Assembly: GCF_001295925.1 (NCBI RefSeq)
Contig: NZ_LJHQ01000024.1
Location: 62,001-126,000 of the forward strand
Direction of reading: 5' to 3'
DNA length: 64,000 nucleotides
Source: Allobosea sp. AAP35
GTDB taxonomy: Bacteria > Pseudomonadota > Alphaproteobacteria > Rhizobiales > Beijerinckiaceae
Of the stretch, positions 25,667 to 32,802 are shown one piece after another; the stretch's first letter is position 1; each line of letters starts with the position of its first letter. The position numbers and the translations under genes are program-made. A model generated the notes under the pieces. The model saw nothing but the letters and a program-made list of their open reading frames with translations. It did not search any database and had not been told where the DNA came from.

Positions 25667-26986
25667 TCAGGCGACCCGCTTGATCTTGAGGGCCTTGAGG
25701 TAGTCGAGCGGCGCGGCGGGATCGAACTTCACGCCGTCGAAGAAGGTCTCGACGCCGCGCGTGTCGGCCGTCGGAGCACCGGCGACGCCCAGCGTCTTGG
25801 CCGCCTCGCGCCAGAGATCGGCGCGGTTGGTCTTGTCGACCAGCGCCTTGATGTCGATTGTCGGCTCGAACTTGCCCCAGCGGATGTTCTCGGTGACGAA
25901 CCAGGTGTCGAGGCTCTTCCAGGGATAGGAGGTCGATCCGCCCTCGCCCCAGAACTTCATCTGGAGATTGGTGCCCTTCACCTCGCGGCCATTGCCGTAA
26001 TTGATGTCGCCGAGCAGGCGCTTGTTGATGTCGTTGACGGGGACGTTGAACCACTGGCGCTTGCCGACGATCTCGGAGAGTTCCTGGCGGTTCTCCTTCT
26101 TGTCGGCCCATTGCTGGGCTTCCATCACCGCCATCAGGATGGCCTGCGTCGCCTTCGGATTGGCGTCGACGAAATCGGCGCGCATGCCCAGGATCTTCTC
26201 GGGATGGCGCGACCAGAGTTCGCCGGTGGTGAGCGCGGTGTAGCCGATGTTCTGGTTGACGAGTTGCTCGTTCCAGGGCTCGCCGACGCAGAAGCAATCC
26301 ATCGTGCCGACCTTCATGTTCGCCACCATCTGCGGCGGCGGCACGGTGATGACCTTGATGTCGGTGTCGGGGTCGATGCCGCCGGCGGCGAGCCAGTAGC
26401 GGATCCAGAGATCATGGGTGCCGCCAGGGAAGGTCATCGCGGCGGTGAGCTCCTTGCCGGCCGCCTTCTTGCGCTCGAAGGCCTGCTTCAGCGGCGAGGA
26501 ATCCTTCTGGACGTTCAGGTCCTTGTACTCGTTCGAAACCGAGATCGCCTGGCCGTCCTCATTGAGGTTGAGCAGCGTGTACATCGGCAGCGGCTGGCCG
26601 TTCTGCATGACCTTGCCGGTCGAATAGAGATGCGCCTTGGGGCGCAGGATGTGGCCGCCATCGATGCCGTTGGACTTGAAGCCAAGCGCCATGTTGTCGC
26701 GCGTCGCGCCCCAGCTCGCCTGCTTGGCGATGTCCATGTCGGGCAGGCCGTATTTGGCGTAGAGCCCCTTTTCCTTGGCGATGATCAGCGGGGCGGCATC
26801 GGTCAGCGCGATATATCCCAGCCGCGTGCCCTTGACCTCGGGACCGCCCGACTGGGCGAAGGCGCCCGATGGCAAGGCGAGCCTGGCTGCGCTGAGCAGG
26901 GCGGCTGCGCCCGAAAGCTGGAGCAACTGGCGGCGACCGACTTGGGTGGCGTTGGCTTTCGGCCTGGTCTCGACTGTCTTGGTCAT
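25667..26986 (-). CDS. nrtA: Nitrate ABC transporter periplasmic binding protein
   Basis: The 439-residue protein carries a twin-arginine signal (GRRQLLQLSGAAALL, cleavage near GAFAQ) and the CmpA/NrtA fold: LGYIALTDAAPLIIAKEKGLY, ASWGATRDNMALG, FPGGTHDLWIRYWLA, VPPPQMVANMKVGTMDCFCVGEPWN. It captures nitrate (and probably nitrite) for NrtBC. It is the first structural gene of the operon and is preceded by a 160-nt leader with an ANTAR-type antitermination motif. NasS (27311-28357) is its cytoplasmic, signal-less relative. Confidence 0.94.
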   Translation of the reverse strand: MTKTVETRPKANATQVGRRQLLQLSGAAALLSAARLALPSGAFAQSGGPEVKGTRLGYIALTDAAPLIIAKEKGLYAKYGLPDMDIAKQASWGATRDNMALGFKSNGIDGGHILRPKAHLYSTGKVMQNGQPLPMYTLLNLNEDGQAISVSNEYKDLNVQKDSSPLKQAFERKKAAGKELTAAMTFPGGTHDLWIRYWLAAGGIDPDTDIKVITVPPPQMVANMKVGTMDCFCVGEPWNEQLVNQNIGYTALTTGELWSRHPEKILGMRADFVDANPKATQAILMAVMEAQQWADKKENRQELSEIVGKRQWFNVPVNDINKRLLGDINYGNGREVKGTNLQMKFWGEGGSTSYPWKSLDTWFVTENIRWGKFEPTIDIKALVDKTNRADLWREAAKTLGVAGAPTADTRGVETFFDGVKFDPAAPLDYLKALKIKRVA

Positions 26987-27052
26987 CGATCGCCTCTCGG
27001 TATGGGGAAGGAAGGCCTGTTGGGAAGGAAAGCCCGTCAGCCGCCGAACACG

Positions 27053-27101
27053 AAAAACGCCGCGCGAAATGCGCCCTGAGGCACGTTTCGACAGCGGCGT
27101 T
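27053..27101 (-). terminator. Attenuator terminator in the nrtA leader
   Basis: The 8-bp outer stem pairs AACGCCGC (27101-27094) with GCGGCGTT. Inside, CGAAA pairs with TTTCG and GTGCC with GGCGC around a TCAG loop. The stem runs into TTTTT (27057-27053). It would stop transcription before nrtA unless the overlapping ANTAR hairpin P2 forms. Confidence 0.85.
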
Positions 27102-27148
27102 GCTGTGCATTCCGGTTCGGAGGATGACGCGGGCAGCGTTGGCCGCGT
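27053..27148 (-). promoter_or_regulatory. ANTAR (NasT)-responsive antitermination leader upstream of nrtA
   Basis: Read on the minus strand, hairpin P1 (27148-27127) has an 8-bp stem with one C-C mismatch and the hexaloop AACGCT. Hairpin P2 (27106-27091) has a perfect 5-bp ACAGC/GCTGT stem and the hexaloop AACGCC. Both loops have A at position 1 and G at position 4, the hallmark of RNA targets of ANTAR proteins. The loop and 3' strand of P2 are also the 5' arm (AACGCCGC) of an intrinsic terminator ending at 27053, so P2 and the terminator exclude each other. The ANTAR regulator NasT is encoded just upstream. The leader ends 66 nt before the nrtA start. Known NasT and EutV leaders have the same logic. 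Confidence 0.85.
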
Positions 27149-27161
27149 TGAGGCAAGCTTT

Positions 27162-27176
27162 ACAAGGATCGTGCCA
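27162..27176 (-). promoter_or_regulatory. Candidate sigma-54 promoter of the nrtA-nasA operon
   Basis: On the minus strand TTGGCACG (-24, GG at 27175-27174) and TTGTA (-12, GT at 27163-27162) have the invariant GG-N10-G spacing; only the C of the -12 GC is changed to T. The predicted transcript would start near 27151, just before hairpin P1. A sigma-54 promoter fits NtrC nitrogen control combined with NasT antitermination. No convincing NtrC-binding pair was found upstream. Confidence 0.55.
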
Positions 27177-27195
27177 AACGGAGCGCGTGTATGTG

Positions 27196-27215
27196 CCGAC
27201 TGGAATTACAGTCGG
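27196..27215. promoter_or_regulatory. Inverted repeat upstream of the nrtA promoter
   Basis: CCGACTG-GAATTA-CAGTCGG is a perfect 7-bp inverted repeat with a 6-bp spacer, about 20 bp upstream of the -24 element. It could be an operator or a remnant hairpin after nasS. It does not match the NtrC consensus, so the binding protein is unknown. Confidence 0.35.
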
Positions 27216-27310
27216 TTAGCGCATGAGGCCGAGGCAGGGCGGCCATGCAAACCTGCTCCCGCACCGCATCATTCGAAGGCATCTGCACAGTTTAGGGGCA
27301 ACGACAGGGT

Positions 27311-28357
27311 TCAGGCGTCGCTGCCTGGAAAATAGGCCGGACGAAAAACCGCCCGAGCCTGTTCCGTCATCTCGGGGGTCCTGTGGATCTGTCCGGCGCT
27401 CTCCATGCCGCCGAGGATCCAGTCGGCATGGTCGGGCTGCGGGCGCAGTGCCGCGCGGTCGAAACGGATGAAGCGCTCGACCTGTCGCGGCGGCCGGCCG
27501 GCGCCCTGGAGCAGATTGAAGCGCAGCACCGGCTCCAGGATCTCGACCGGCAGGGCCAGCCGGTCGGGTGCTGAAAGATGTTTGGCGAAGCGCGAAATGT
27601 TGGCCGGATCACAGGCCCAATCGCTTGCGCGCAGGATCGCAGCCGTCAGCTTGCGAACCGCGGCGGGACGACGTTCGAGATCGTCAGCCTGCCAGGCCAG
27701 CACCTTGTCGGGGCAATCGCGTCTGATATCTGTGCTCGTGTGAACCATGGCACCGACGCCGACGGAGACGGCCGCCGCGTTCCAGGGCGCACCGGCGCAG
27801 AAGCCATCCACCCGCCCGCTGGTCAGGGCCTCGACCGTCTGTGGCGGCGGCACGACCTCGAAGCGGATATCCGCGCCAAGCTTCAGCCCTGCCTTGGCGA
27901 GCCACTCGCAGAGCAGATAGGTATGGCTGGAAAAGCCGAAGACGGCGGCGAAGGTCAGCGGCGGAAGCCCCGACGCCTTGCGCCGTGCCACCATTGCCGC
28001 CAGCGCCCGGGAGGAGACGACGGTGTCGCTCATGTCACCCTCGGCCAGCCGCGACAGTTCCTCAAAGCGGCGCACCGAGACGGTGATCGCCGCCCCATCC
28101 AGATTTAGCGCCAGCGGCACCGCCATGGGCGCCTTGACGCCGCCGACGCCGAGCGTCGCGGCGATGGCGGCCGGCCCCAGCATGTGGGCCGCGTCGAACA
28201 GGCGGACATTGAGCTTGTCGCGCAGGTTCGACCAGGAAACCTCGCGGACCAGTTCGAGGTTGAGCCCCTCGGCCTCGGCGAAGCCCTCGTCCTTGGCCAG
28301 CACGATCAGCGCGCAATCGACCAGGGGCATGAAGCCGACACGCAGATGCAGGGTCAC
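27311..28357 (-). CDS. nasS: NasS nitrate sensor (NrtA-like, cytoplasmic)
   Basis: The 348-residue protein has the NrtA/CmpA fold (VGFMPLVDCALIVLAKDEGF, VSWSNLRDKLNVRLFDAAHML, VPPPQTVEALTSGRVDGFCAGAPWN) but no signal peptide, so it stays in the cytoplasm. In the NasST system NasS holds NasT inactive and lets it go when nitrate or nitrite binds. Start and nasT stop overlap by 4 bp, giving balanced synthesis of both partners. It lies directly upstream of the nrtA leader it is predicted to control. Confidence 0.92.
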   Translation of the reverse strand: MTLHLRVGFMPLVDCALIVLAKDEGFAEAEGLNLELVREVSWSNLRDKLNVRLFDAAHMLGPAAIAATLGVGGVKAPMAVPLALNLDGAAITVSVRRFEELSRLAEGDMSDTVVSSRALAAMVARRKASGLPPLTFAAVFGFSSHTYLLCEWLAKAGLKLGADIRFEVVPPPQTVEALTSGRVDGFCAGAPWNAAAVSVGVGAMVHTSTDIRRDCPDKVLAWQADDLERRPAAVRKLTAAILRASDWACDPANISRFAKHLSAPDRLALPVEILEPVLRFNLLQGAGRPPRQVERFIRFDRAALRPQPDHADWILGGMESAGQIHRTPEMTEQARAVFRPAYFPGSDA

Positions 28358-28938
28358 TTGAACACCTCCGCGGCCGTGATGATCGAGCGCGCGATCTCGA
28401 CCAGCTTGCGCTTTTCGTTCATCGCGGTGCGCCGCAACAGGGCATAGGCCTCGTCCTCCGACAGGTTCTTCATGCGCATGACGATGCCCTTGGCCCGGTC
28501 GACGAGCTTGCGCTCCTCAAGCTGGGAGCGCGCCTCGTCGAGTTCCTCGCGCAGCTTTTTGAAGGCGTTGAAGCGGCTGATGCAGGTCTGCAGGATCGGC
28601 TGCATGCGCTCCTTCTTCAGCCCGTCAACGATGTAGGCGGAGACGCCGGCCTCAACCGCCGCCTCGATCGAGGCCGAATCCGATTGATCGACGAACATCG
28701 TAATCGGTCGTTTGATATGGCGACTAACCAGGAACATGTCGGCGAGGGCGTCGCGGCTTGGATCTTCGAGATCGATGACGACGACGTCCGGGTCGTGCTG
28801 CTCGATTGCGGCGACGAGCCCCATCGTTGCGGAGACGCGCACGAACTCCCAATAGCCGGCCTCGCGCAATCCCTCCTCGATGATCGCAGCGCGAACCTCG
28901 TTGGCGTCGACAATCAGGATCCTTAGATTGGGCACCAT
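28354..28938 (-). CDS. nasT: NasT ANTAR-domain antitermination regulator
   Basis: The 194-residue protein has an N-terminal response-receiver-like domain (IDLEDPS with Asp56 at the phosphoacceptor position), a coiled-coil linker (FKKLREELDEARSQLEERK) and a C-terminal ANTAR RNA-binding domain (about residues 133-188; LVDRAKGIVMRMKNLSEDEAYALLRR). It binds paired hexaloop hairpins in leader RNA and prevents terminator formation. A matching leader is present 1.8 kb downstream, before nrtA. The pair nasT-nasS reads toward that leader. The promoter may be the TGGCAC element at 28972-28986. Confidence 0.94.
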   Translation of the reverse strand: MVPNLRILIVDANEVRAAIIEEGLREAGYWEFVRVSATMGLVAAIEQHDPDVVVIDLEDPSRDALADMFLVSRHIKRPITMFVDQSDSASIEAAVEAGVSAYIVDGLKKERMQPILQTCISRFNAFKKLREELDEARSQLEERKLVDRAKGIVMRMKNLSEDEAYALLRRTAMNEKRKLVEIARSIITAAEVFK

Positions 28939-28971
28939 TCGCGCGGGATTCTCGGCTTCAGTCGAGGATAT

Positions 28972-28986
28972 TCATGAACCGTGCCA
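28972..28986 (-). promoter_or_regulatory. Possible second sigma-54-type promoter, upstream of nasTS
   Basis: On the minus strand TGGCACG (28986-28980) is a perfect -24 element. The -12 region is ATGA instead of TTGC, with correct spacing (GG-N10-GA). It would start transcription about 22 nt before nasT. The weak -12 match makes this tentative. Confidence 0.3.
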
Positions 28987-29675
28987 CGCCGCCCGACGAA
29001 TAGATTGCCTCGACAGATCGGCATTCTCATCAGCGCTGTTCGGCGGGCTGACGCATGCTGCTCCACCAGCCTGGACGGCTTTGCAACCGCGGGCAACGAA
29101 CTCCGCCTGGATAAAAGGTAGCGACAACGTCAACGCCGCCACGCTCGACCTGACCGAGGACGTGGTCCGGCAAATAAGCGAGATCGCGCTGAAGCATTCC
29201 GGCGTGCAAAATGCGATCGCCAAGCGAAGGAGGCGGTCAGATGAAAAAATCCTTCGGACCGGCGGGCAGGATGCTGTCGATCGTTGTTTTAGAGGTATGG
29301 AGCCGGGCGTAAGCTCAGCATGGAGTTACGTCTTCAGGACGAGCCGGCCTTTATCTGCGGGAAGTTGATCGCCCAGATGCCGCCTTCGTGCTTGATGTCC
29401 TTCCGGCCGAAGCGCCGAATGATCGCCCTCCTCGCGGCGACACTCCGGCAGGGCTCGGCTCGATCGTGCCAAGTCCCTGGCCGCACCCATCGAGACCCCT
29501 TCCGGGCGATTGCTGAAGGCCCGGAAGGGGTACTCGTTATCCCGCAGTGAGATTCGGCTTCGAAAGCCGAAAGGAGCAAGGCGCTGCGGCAAAGGCTGTC
29601 TTGGCCCGGTTTTCGCTAAGGAGCGGGCCACTGACAATGCCGATTAGGATCACTGCTAGCACTGGAACTTTGCGA
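28987..29675. other. Gene-poor intergenic region with successive hairpins
   Basis: No convincing gene lies between nasT and the TRAP operon. Short frames exist (for example 29320-29550 + and 29334-29579 -) but none has family motifs or clear codon bias, and some may be gene remnants. Three hairpins stand close together: a perfect 13-bp ACCCCTTCCGGGC/GCCCGGAAGGGGT at 29495-29531, TTCGGCTT-CGA-AAGCCGAA at 29553-29571, and GGCCCG/CGGGCC at 29603-29629. They lie downstream of the TRAP operon and could terminate it, or form a structured RNA. None has a clean T tract. Confidence 0.5.
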
Positions 29676-30713
29676 TCAGATCTTGACCTTGAGAAAGGCG
29701 CCGATGGTGCCGTTCCAGGTGGTCACGCAGTCGGGGCCGCAGCGACCGGCGAAGGCGGGCAGGATGACCTTGGTCAGCGCGTCCTTGCGCAGCGCCTCGT
29801 CCTCTGGCGTCACCGGAACCAGCTTCATCGCCGCCGGGGGGCCTTCACTGCAGGCCTTGCCGGTGTTGCAGTCGAGCCCGGTCTGGGTCTCGGTCTTGGC
29901 CTGGTCGAAGATCGAATCCTCCAGCTTGCGCAGATTGGTGGCAAGGAAAGCCTGAACCTTCGGATCGAGCGTGTTCCACCATTTCAGATTGGCGAGCTGC
30001 GCCGAGAGGCCGAAATTGATCGGCATCGGCGAGATGAACTTCGCCGCCTCGTGCCATTTCGATTTGTAGCCCGAGAGCGCGCCGGTGATGGCGCAGTCGA
30101 TCACGCCGCTGGCGAGCGCCGGCTGGACCTCGGCGAAGGCGAGATTGATCGGCGAGCCGCCGATATGGCTGACGAAGGCCTGCTGCGAGGCGCCGGACGC
30201 CCGGACCTTGCGGCCCTTCAGGTCGGAGACCTTGGTGAAGGCGTCGCGGCAATAGATCACCTGCGCCTGATAGGTGCCAAAGCCCAATAGCTTGAGGCCG
30301 TGCTTCTCCTCGAGGAACTTGGCATAGGTCGGGCGGAAGACGTCGACGACCTTCTGCAACTCCTCGACCGAGCCGACGAGGCCGACAAGATCGGTCGCCT
30401 CGTTCATCGGGACCTCACCGGAGTTGTAGTTCAGCACGGTGGTGGCGAACTGGAGCGTGCCGGCCGAGACGAGGCGGAAGATTTCGGGGCCCTTGAAGCC
30501 GAGTTCTGTGAAGGGCTTGACCTGAACCTTGATCGCCCCGCCCGATTCCTTGGGAACCGTCTCGTTCCAGAACGGCACCTCGCGGCTGGTATACATCGAC
30601 AGATTGCCGATGCTGCCGACCGCGTTGAAGCTGGTTGGCGGCAGGCCCTGGGCCTGGGCGGCGCCGCAGAGAAGCGTGGTGGCGAGGGCAGCTATCGGAA
30701 CCAGATGTTTCAT
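29676..30713 (-). CDS. TRAP transporter substrate-binding protein (DctP family)
   Basis: The 345-residue periplasmic protein has a Sec signal (MKHLVPIAALATTLLCGAAQAQ). It has DctP-family segments: the GRKVRASGASQQAFVSHIGGSP region with the conserved arginine that binds ligand carboxylates, and FAEVQPALASGVIDCAITG. It delivers an organic anion to the DctQM membrane complex. It is the last gene of the hyuA-hyuB-dctQ-dctM-dctP operon, so the ligand may be a cyclic or N-carbamoyl compound processed by HyuAB. Extra cysteines near the C-terminus (LDCNTGKAC, GRCGPDC) may form disulfides. Confidence 0.9.
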   Translation of the reverse strand: MKHLVPIAALATTLLCGAAQAQGLPPTSFNAVGSIGNLSMYTSREVPFWNETVPKESGGAIKVQVKPFTELGFKGPEIFRLVSAGTLQFATTVLNYNSGEVPMNEATDLVGLVGSVEELQKVVDVFRPTYAKFLEEKHGLKLLGFGTYQAQVIYCRDAFTKVSDLKGRKVRASGASQQAFVSHIGGSPINLAFAEVQPALASGVIDCAITGALSGYKSKWHEAAKFISPMPINFGLSAQLANLKWWNTLDPKVQAFLATNLRKLEDSIFDQAKTETQTGLDCNTGKACSEGPPAAMKLVPVTPEDEALRKDALTKVILPAFAGRCGPDCVTTWNGTIGAFLKVKI

Positions 30714-30750
30714 CGCAGTCTTCTCCTCTATGGGGTGGGGTGAGGCGGTG

Positions 30751-32055
30751 TCAGCCGCCGGCTTTGGGATTGAGAACGGTCGGCAGCCAGAGCGCGAGTT
30801 GCGGGAAGGCGATCAGCAGGGCGATCATCACCAGCATCGCGAATACGAAGGGCATGGCGCCCAGGCACAGATCGGCGAAATTGCCTTTTCCGCGCACGGC
30901 CTGCACCACGTAGAGGTTGAGGCCGACCGGGGGCGTGATCAGCGCCGCCTCCATCAGGATGACGAAGATGATGCCCCACCAGACCGGGCTGTAGCCGAGC
31001 GCGGTGATGACCGGCAGCACGACCGGCGTCGTCGCGATCATCATCGACAGCGTCTCCATGAAGCAGCCGAGGATCAGGTAGAACACCACGATCGCCAGCA
31101 GCATGCCCAGCGGCGGCCAGCCGAGCGAAAGCACGACATCGGTGATCGCCTTGACCAGACCGATCGAGACCATGACGAAGTTGAGGAAGAAGGCGGCAAT
31201 CACGATCAGCATGACCATGCAGGTCGTGCGCACGGTGCCCTCGAAGGCGCGCAGCAAGACCGGCAGGGTGAGCTGCCGGTTGGCCGCGACCAAAAGCAGC
31301 GTTGCCATCAAACCCAGCGCCGCAGCCTCGGTCGGCGTCGCGACACCTGCATAGATCGAGCCGACGACAACAAGGAACAGCCCCAGCGGCGGGATCAGAT
31401 GGCGCAGGCCAGCGACGCGCTGGCGCCAGAGATCGTCGGTGTCGACCTTGGGGCCCGCCCAGTCCGGCCGGTACAGCGCCAGGCCCAGCACGATCGCGGA
31501 AAACAGCGCCGCCAGCATGAAGCCCGGGATGAAACCCGCAGCATAGAGATCGGCGACCGAGGTGTCGGTCAGCACGGCATAGATGATCATGTTGATCGAG
31601 GGCGGGATCAGGATGCCGAGCGTACCGCCGGCCGCGATCGAGCCCAGGAAGAGGGGCCGGTTGTAGCCGCCCTTGTCCATGTTGGGGATCGCGACAGTGC
31701 CGATCGTGGCCGCAGTTGCCACCGACGAACCGGAGGTCGCAGCAAAGATAGCGCTGGCGGCGATGTTGGTGTGGATCAGCCTTCCGGGCACGCGGGCGAA
31801 CCAGGGCGAGAGCGCTGTGAACAGCCGCTCGCTCATCCCCGAGCGGTGCATGAGTTCGCCCATCATGATGAACATCGGCGCGGCGATCAGGATGAAGTCG
31901 TTCGAGGAGTTCCAGGCCAGTTCGCCGACGGCGCCGGTCATCGGGAAAAAGGCGTAGTTCGCCTGCAGCACATAGGCCATCAGGGCGAGCGCGGCGGCGA
32001 CGGGGATGCTCAGCCCCACCAGCACGACGAGCAGCGAGACCGCGGTGCCGATCAT
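30751..32055 (-). CDS. TRAP transporter large permease (DctM)
   Basis: The 434-residue protein has about 12 hydrophobic segments and is the ion-coupled channel of the TRAP system. Family features include APMFIMMGELMHRSGMS, FAATSGSSVATAATIGTVAIP, GSIAAGGTLGILIPPSINMI and a C-terminal ITPPVGLNLYVVQAV. The start overlaps the dctQ stop (ATGA). TRAP transporters use a sodium or proton gradient, which the nearby Mrp antiporter could help maintain. Confidence 0.93.
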   Translation of the reverse strand: MIGTAVSLLVVLVGLSIPVAAALALMAYVLQANYAFFPMTGAVGELAWNSSNDFILIAAPMFIMMGELMHRSGMSERLFTALSPWFARVPGRLIHTNIAASAIFAATSGSSVATAATIGTVAIPNMDKGGYNRPLFLGSIAAGGTLGILIPPSINMIIYAVLTDTSVADLYAAGFIPGFMLAALFSAIVLGLALYRPDWAGPKVDTDDLWRQRVAGLRHLIPPLGLFLVVVGSIYAGVATPTEAAALGLMATLLLVAANRQLTLPVLLRAFEGTVRTTCMVMLIVIAAFFLNFVMVSIGLVKAITDVVLSLGWPPLGMLLAIVVFYLILGCFMETLSMMIATTPVVLPVITALGYSPVWWGIIFVILMEAALITPPVGLNLYVVQAVRGKGNFADLCLGAMPFVFAMLVMIALLIAFPQLALWLPTVLNPKAGG

Positions 32056-32666
32056 GGCGTACCCTTCCCGCCGACGGCCGGGTTCTCGACGCCGGACTGC
32101 TCGATCTCCTCGGTCACCCGCAGCGAGCCGATCAGCGCGTCGAAACCGGGACGATCATGCGCGATCAGCCGGGCGATCGCCTGGATCGGGATCAGCACAG
32201 CCATGCAGGCAAACCACACCAGCCCGACGCACCAGATCCCCTGCGGGATCACCATCGGCGTCTGCAGTTGCGACACTGATTTGGCGTTCAGAGCCCAGGA
32301 TTGCGAAAGCGTGCCCCAGGCGAACCAGGCCAGCGCCACGGCGATCAGGGCTAGCGCCAGTGAGGCGAGGATGTCGCAGACGATGCGGAGCTTATCGGGC
32401 AGGGCGCCGAGCAGGATGTCGACGCGGATATTGGCCTTGGAGGTGACGGTGAAGGCCAGCCCCAGCCCGATGCAGGCCGCCAGCGCATAGCCTGAGATCT
32501 CGAAGCTCTCGACCATGCCGCGCTGGAACAGGAAGCGCGTGATCACGTCGATGGTGATGAGCAGGCTGCAGCCGAAGAGCACGACCGCGCCGGCGATCCA
32601 GGCCAGGATGCGCGAGATGCGCTGCGGCAGCGGCTCGTCGGGCAGAAGGCGGGAAATGTCGCTCAT
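32052..32666 (-). CDS. TRAP transporter small permease (DctQ)
   Basis: The 204-residue protein has four membrane helices and the DctQ pattern (ITIDVITRFLF, ESFEISGYALAACIGLGLAF, KANIRVDIL). The ATG at 32666 (MSDISRLL) gives a normal-length N-terminus; an open frame continues upstream to 32957 but overlaps hyuB and lacks family sequence. The C-terminal ~45 residues extend past the last helix. A 136-bp gap separates it from hyuB. Confidence 0.86.
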   Translation of the reverse strand: MSDISRLLPDEPLPQRISRILAWIAGAVVLFGCSLLITIDVITRFLFQRGMVESFEISGYALAACIGLGLAFTVTSKANIRVDILLGALPDKLRIVCDILASLALALIAVALAWFAWGTLSQSWALNAKSVSQLQTPMVIPQGIWCVGLVWFACMAVLIPIQAIARLIAHDRPGFDALIGSLRVTEEIEQSGVENPAVGGKGTP

Positions 32667-32802
32667 CGACGCGCCGGGGCGCGCGGGCGGGGGGTCGTCA
32701 TCATCAAGGCCGGTCTCCAGGCGCCCGCTGCGCCTCGTCTTCGCATGTGACCACGCGTCAGGGTCCTGATGCAATAGTCCCGCCAGCGCGATGCCGCACC
32801 GC

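Noticed and set aside
24392..27079. An 895-residue open frame on the + strand opposite nasA, its reductase and nrtA
   Set aside because: Its sequence is rich in Asp/Arg/Gln/His/Gly with no family motifs, the usual antisense shadow of high-GC genes; the minus strand has three clear genes with Fe-S, FAD and binding-protein motifs.
29455..29484. Another TGGCACG motif on the minus strand that might be a sigma-54 promoter
   Set aside because: The -12 GC is one base out of register and no gene starts downstream.
29320..29579. Small frames on both strands in the gap before the TRAP operon
   Set aside because: No recognised family, no good ribosome-binding site, and overlapping hairpins; kept only as possible remnants in the region entry.
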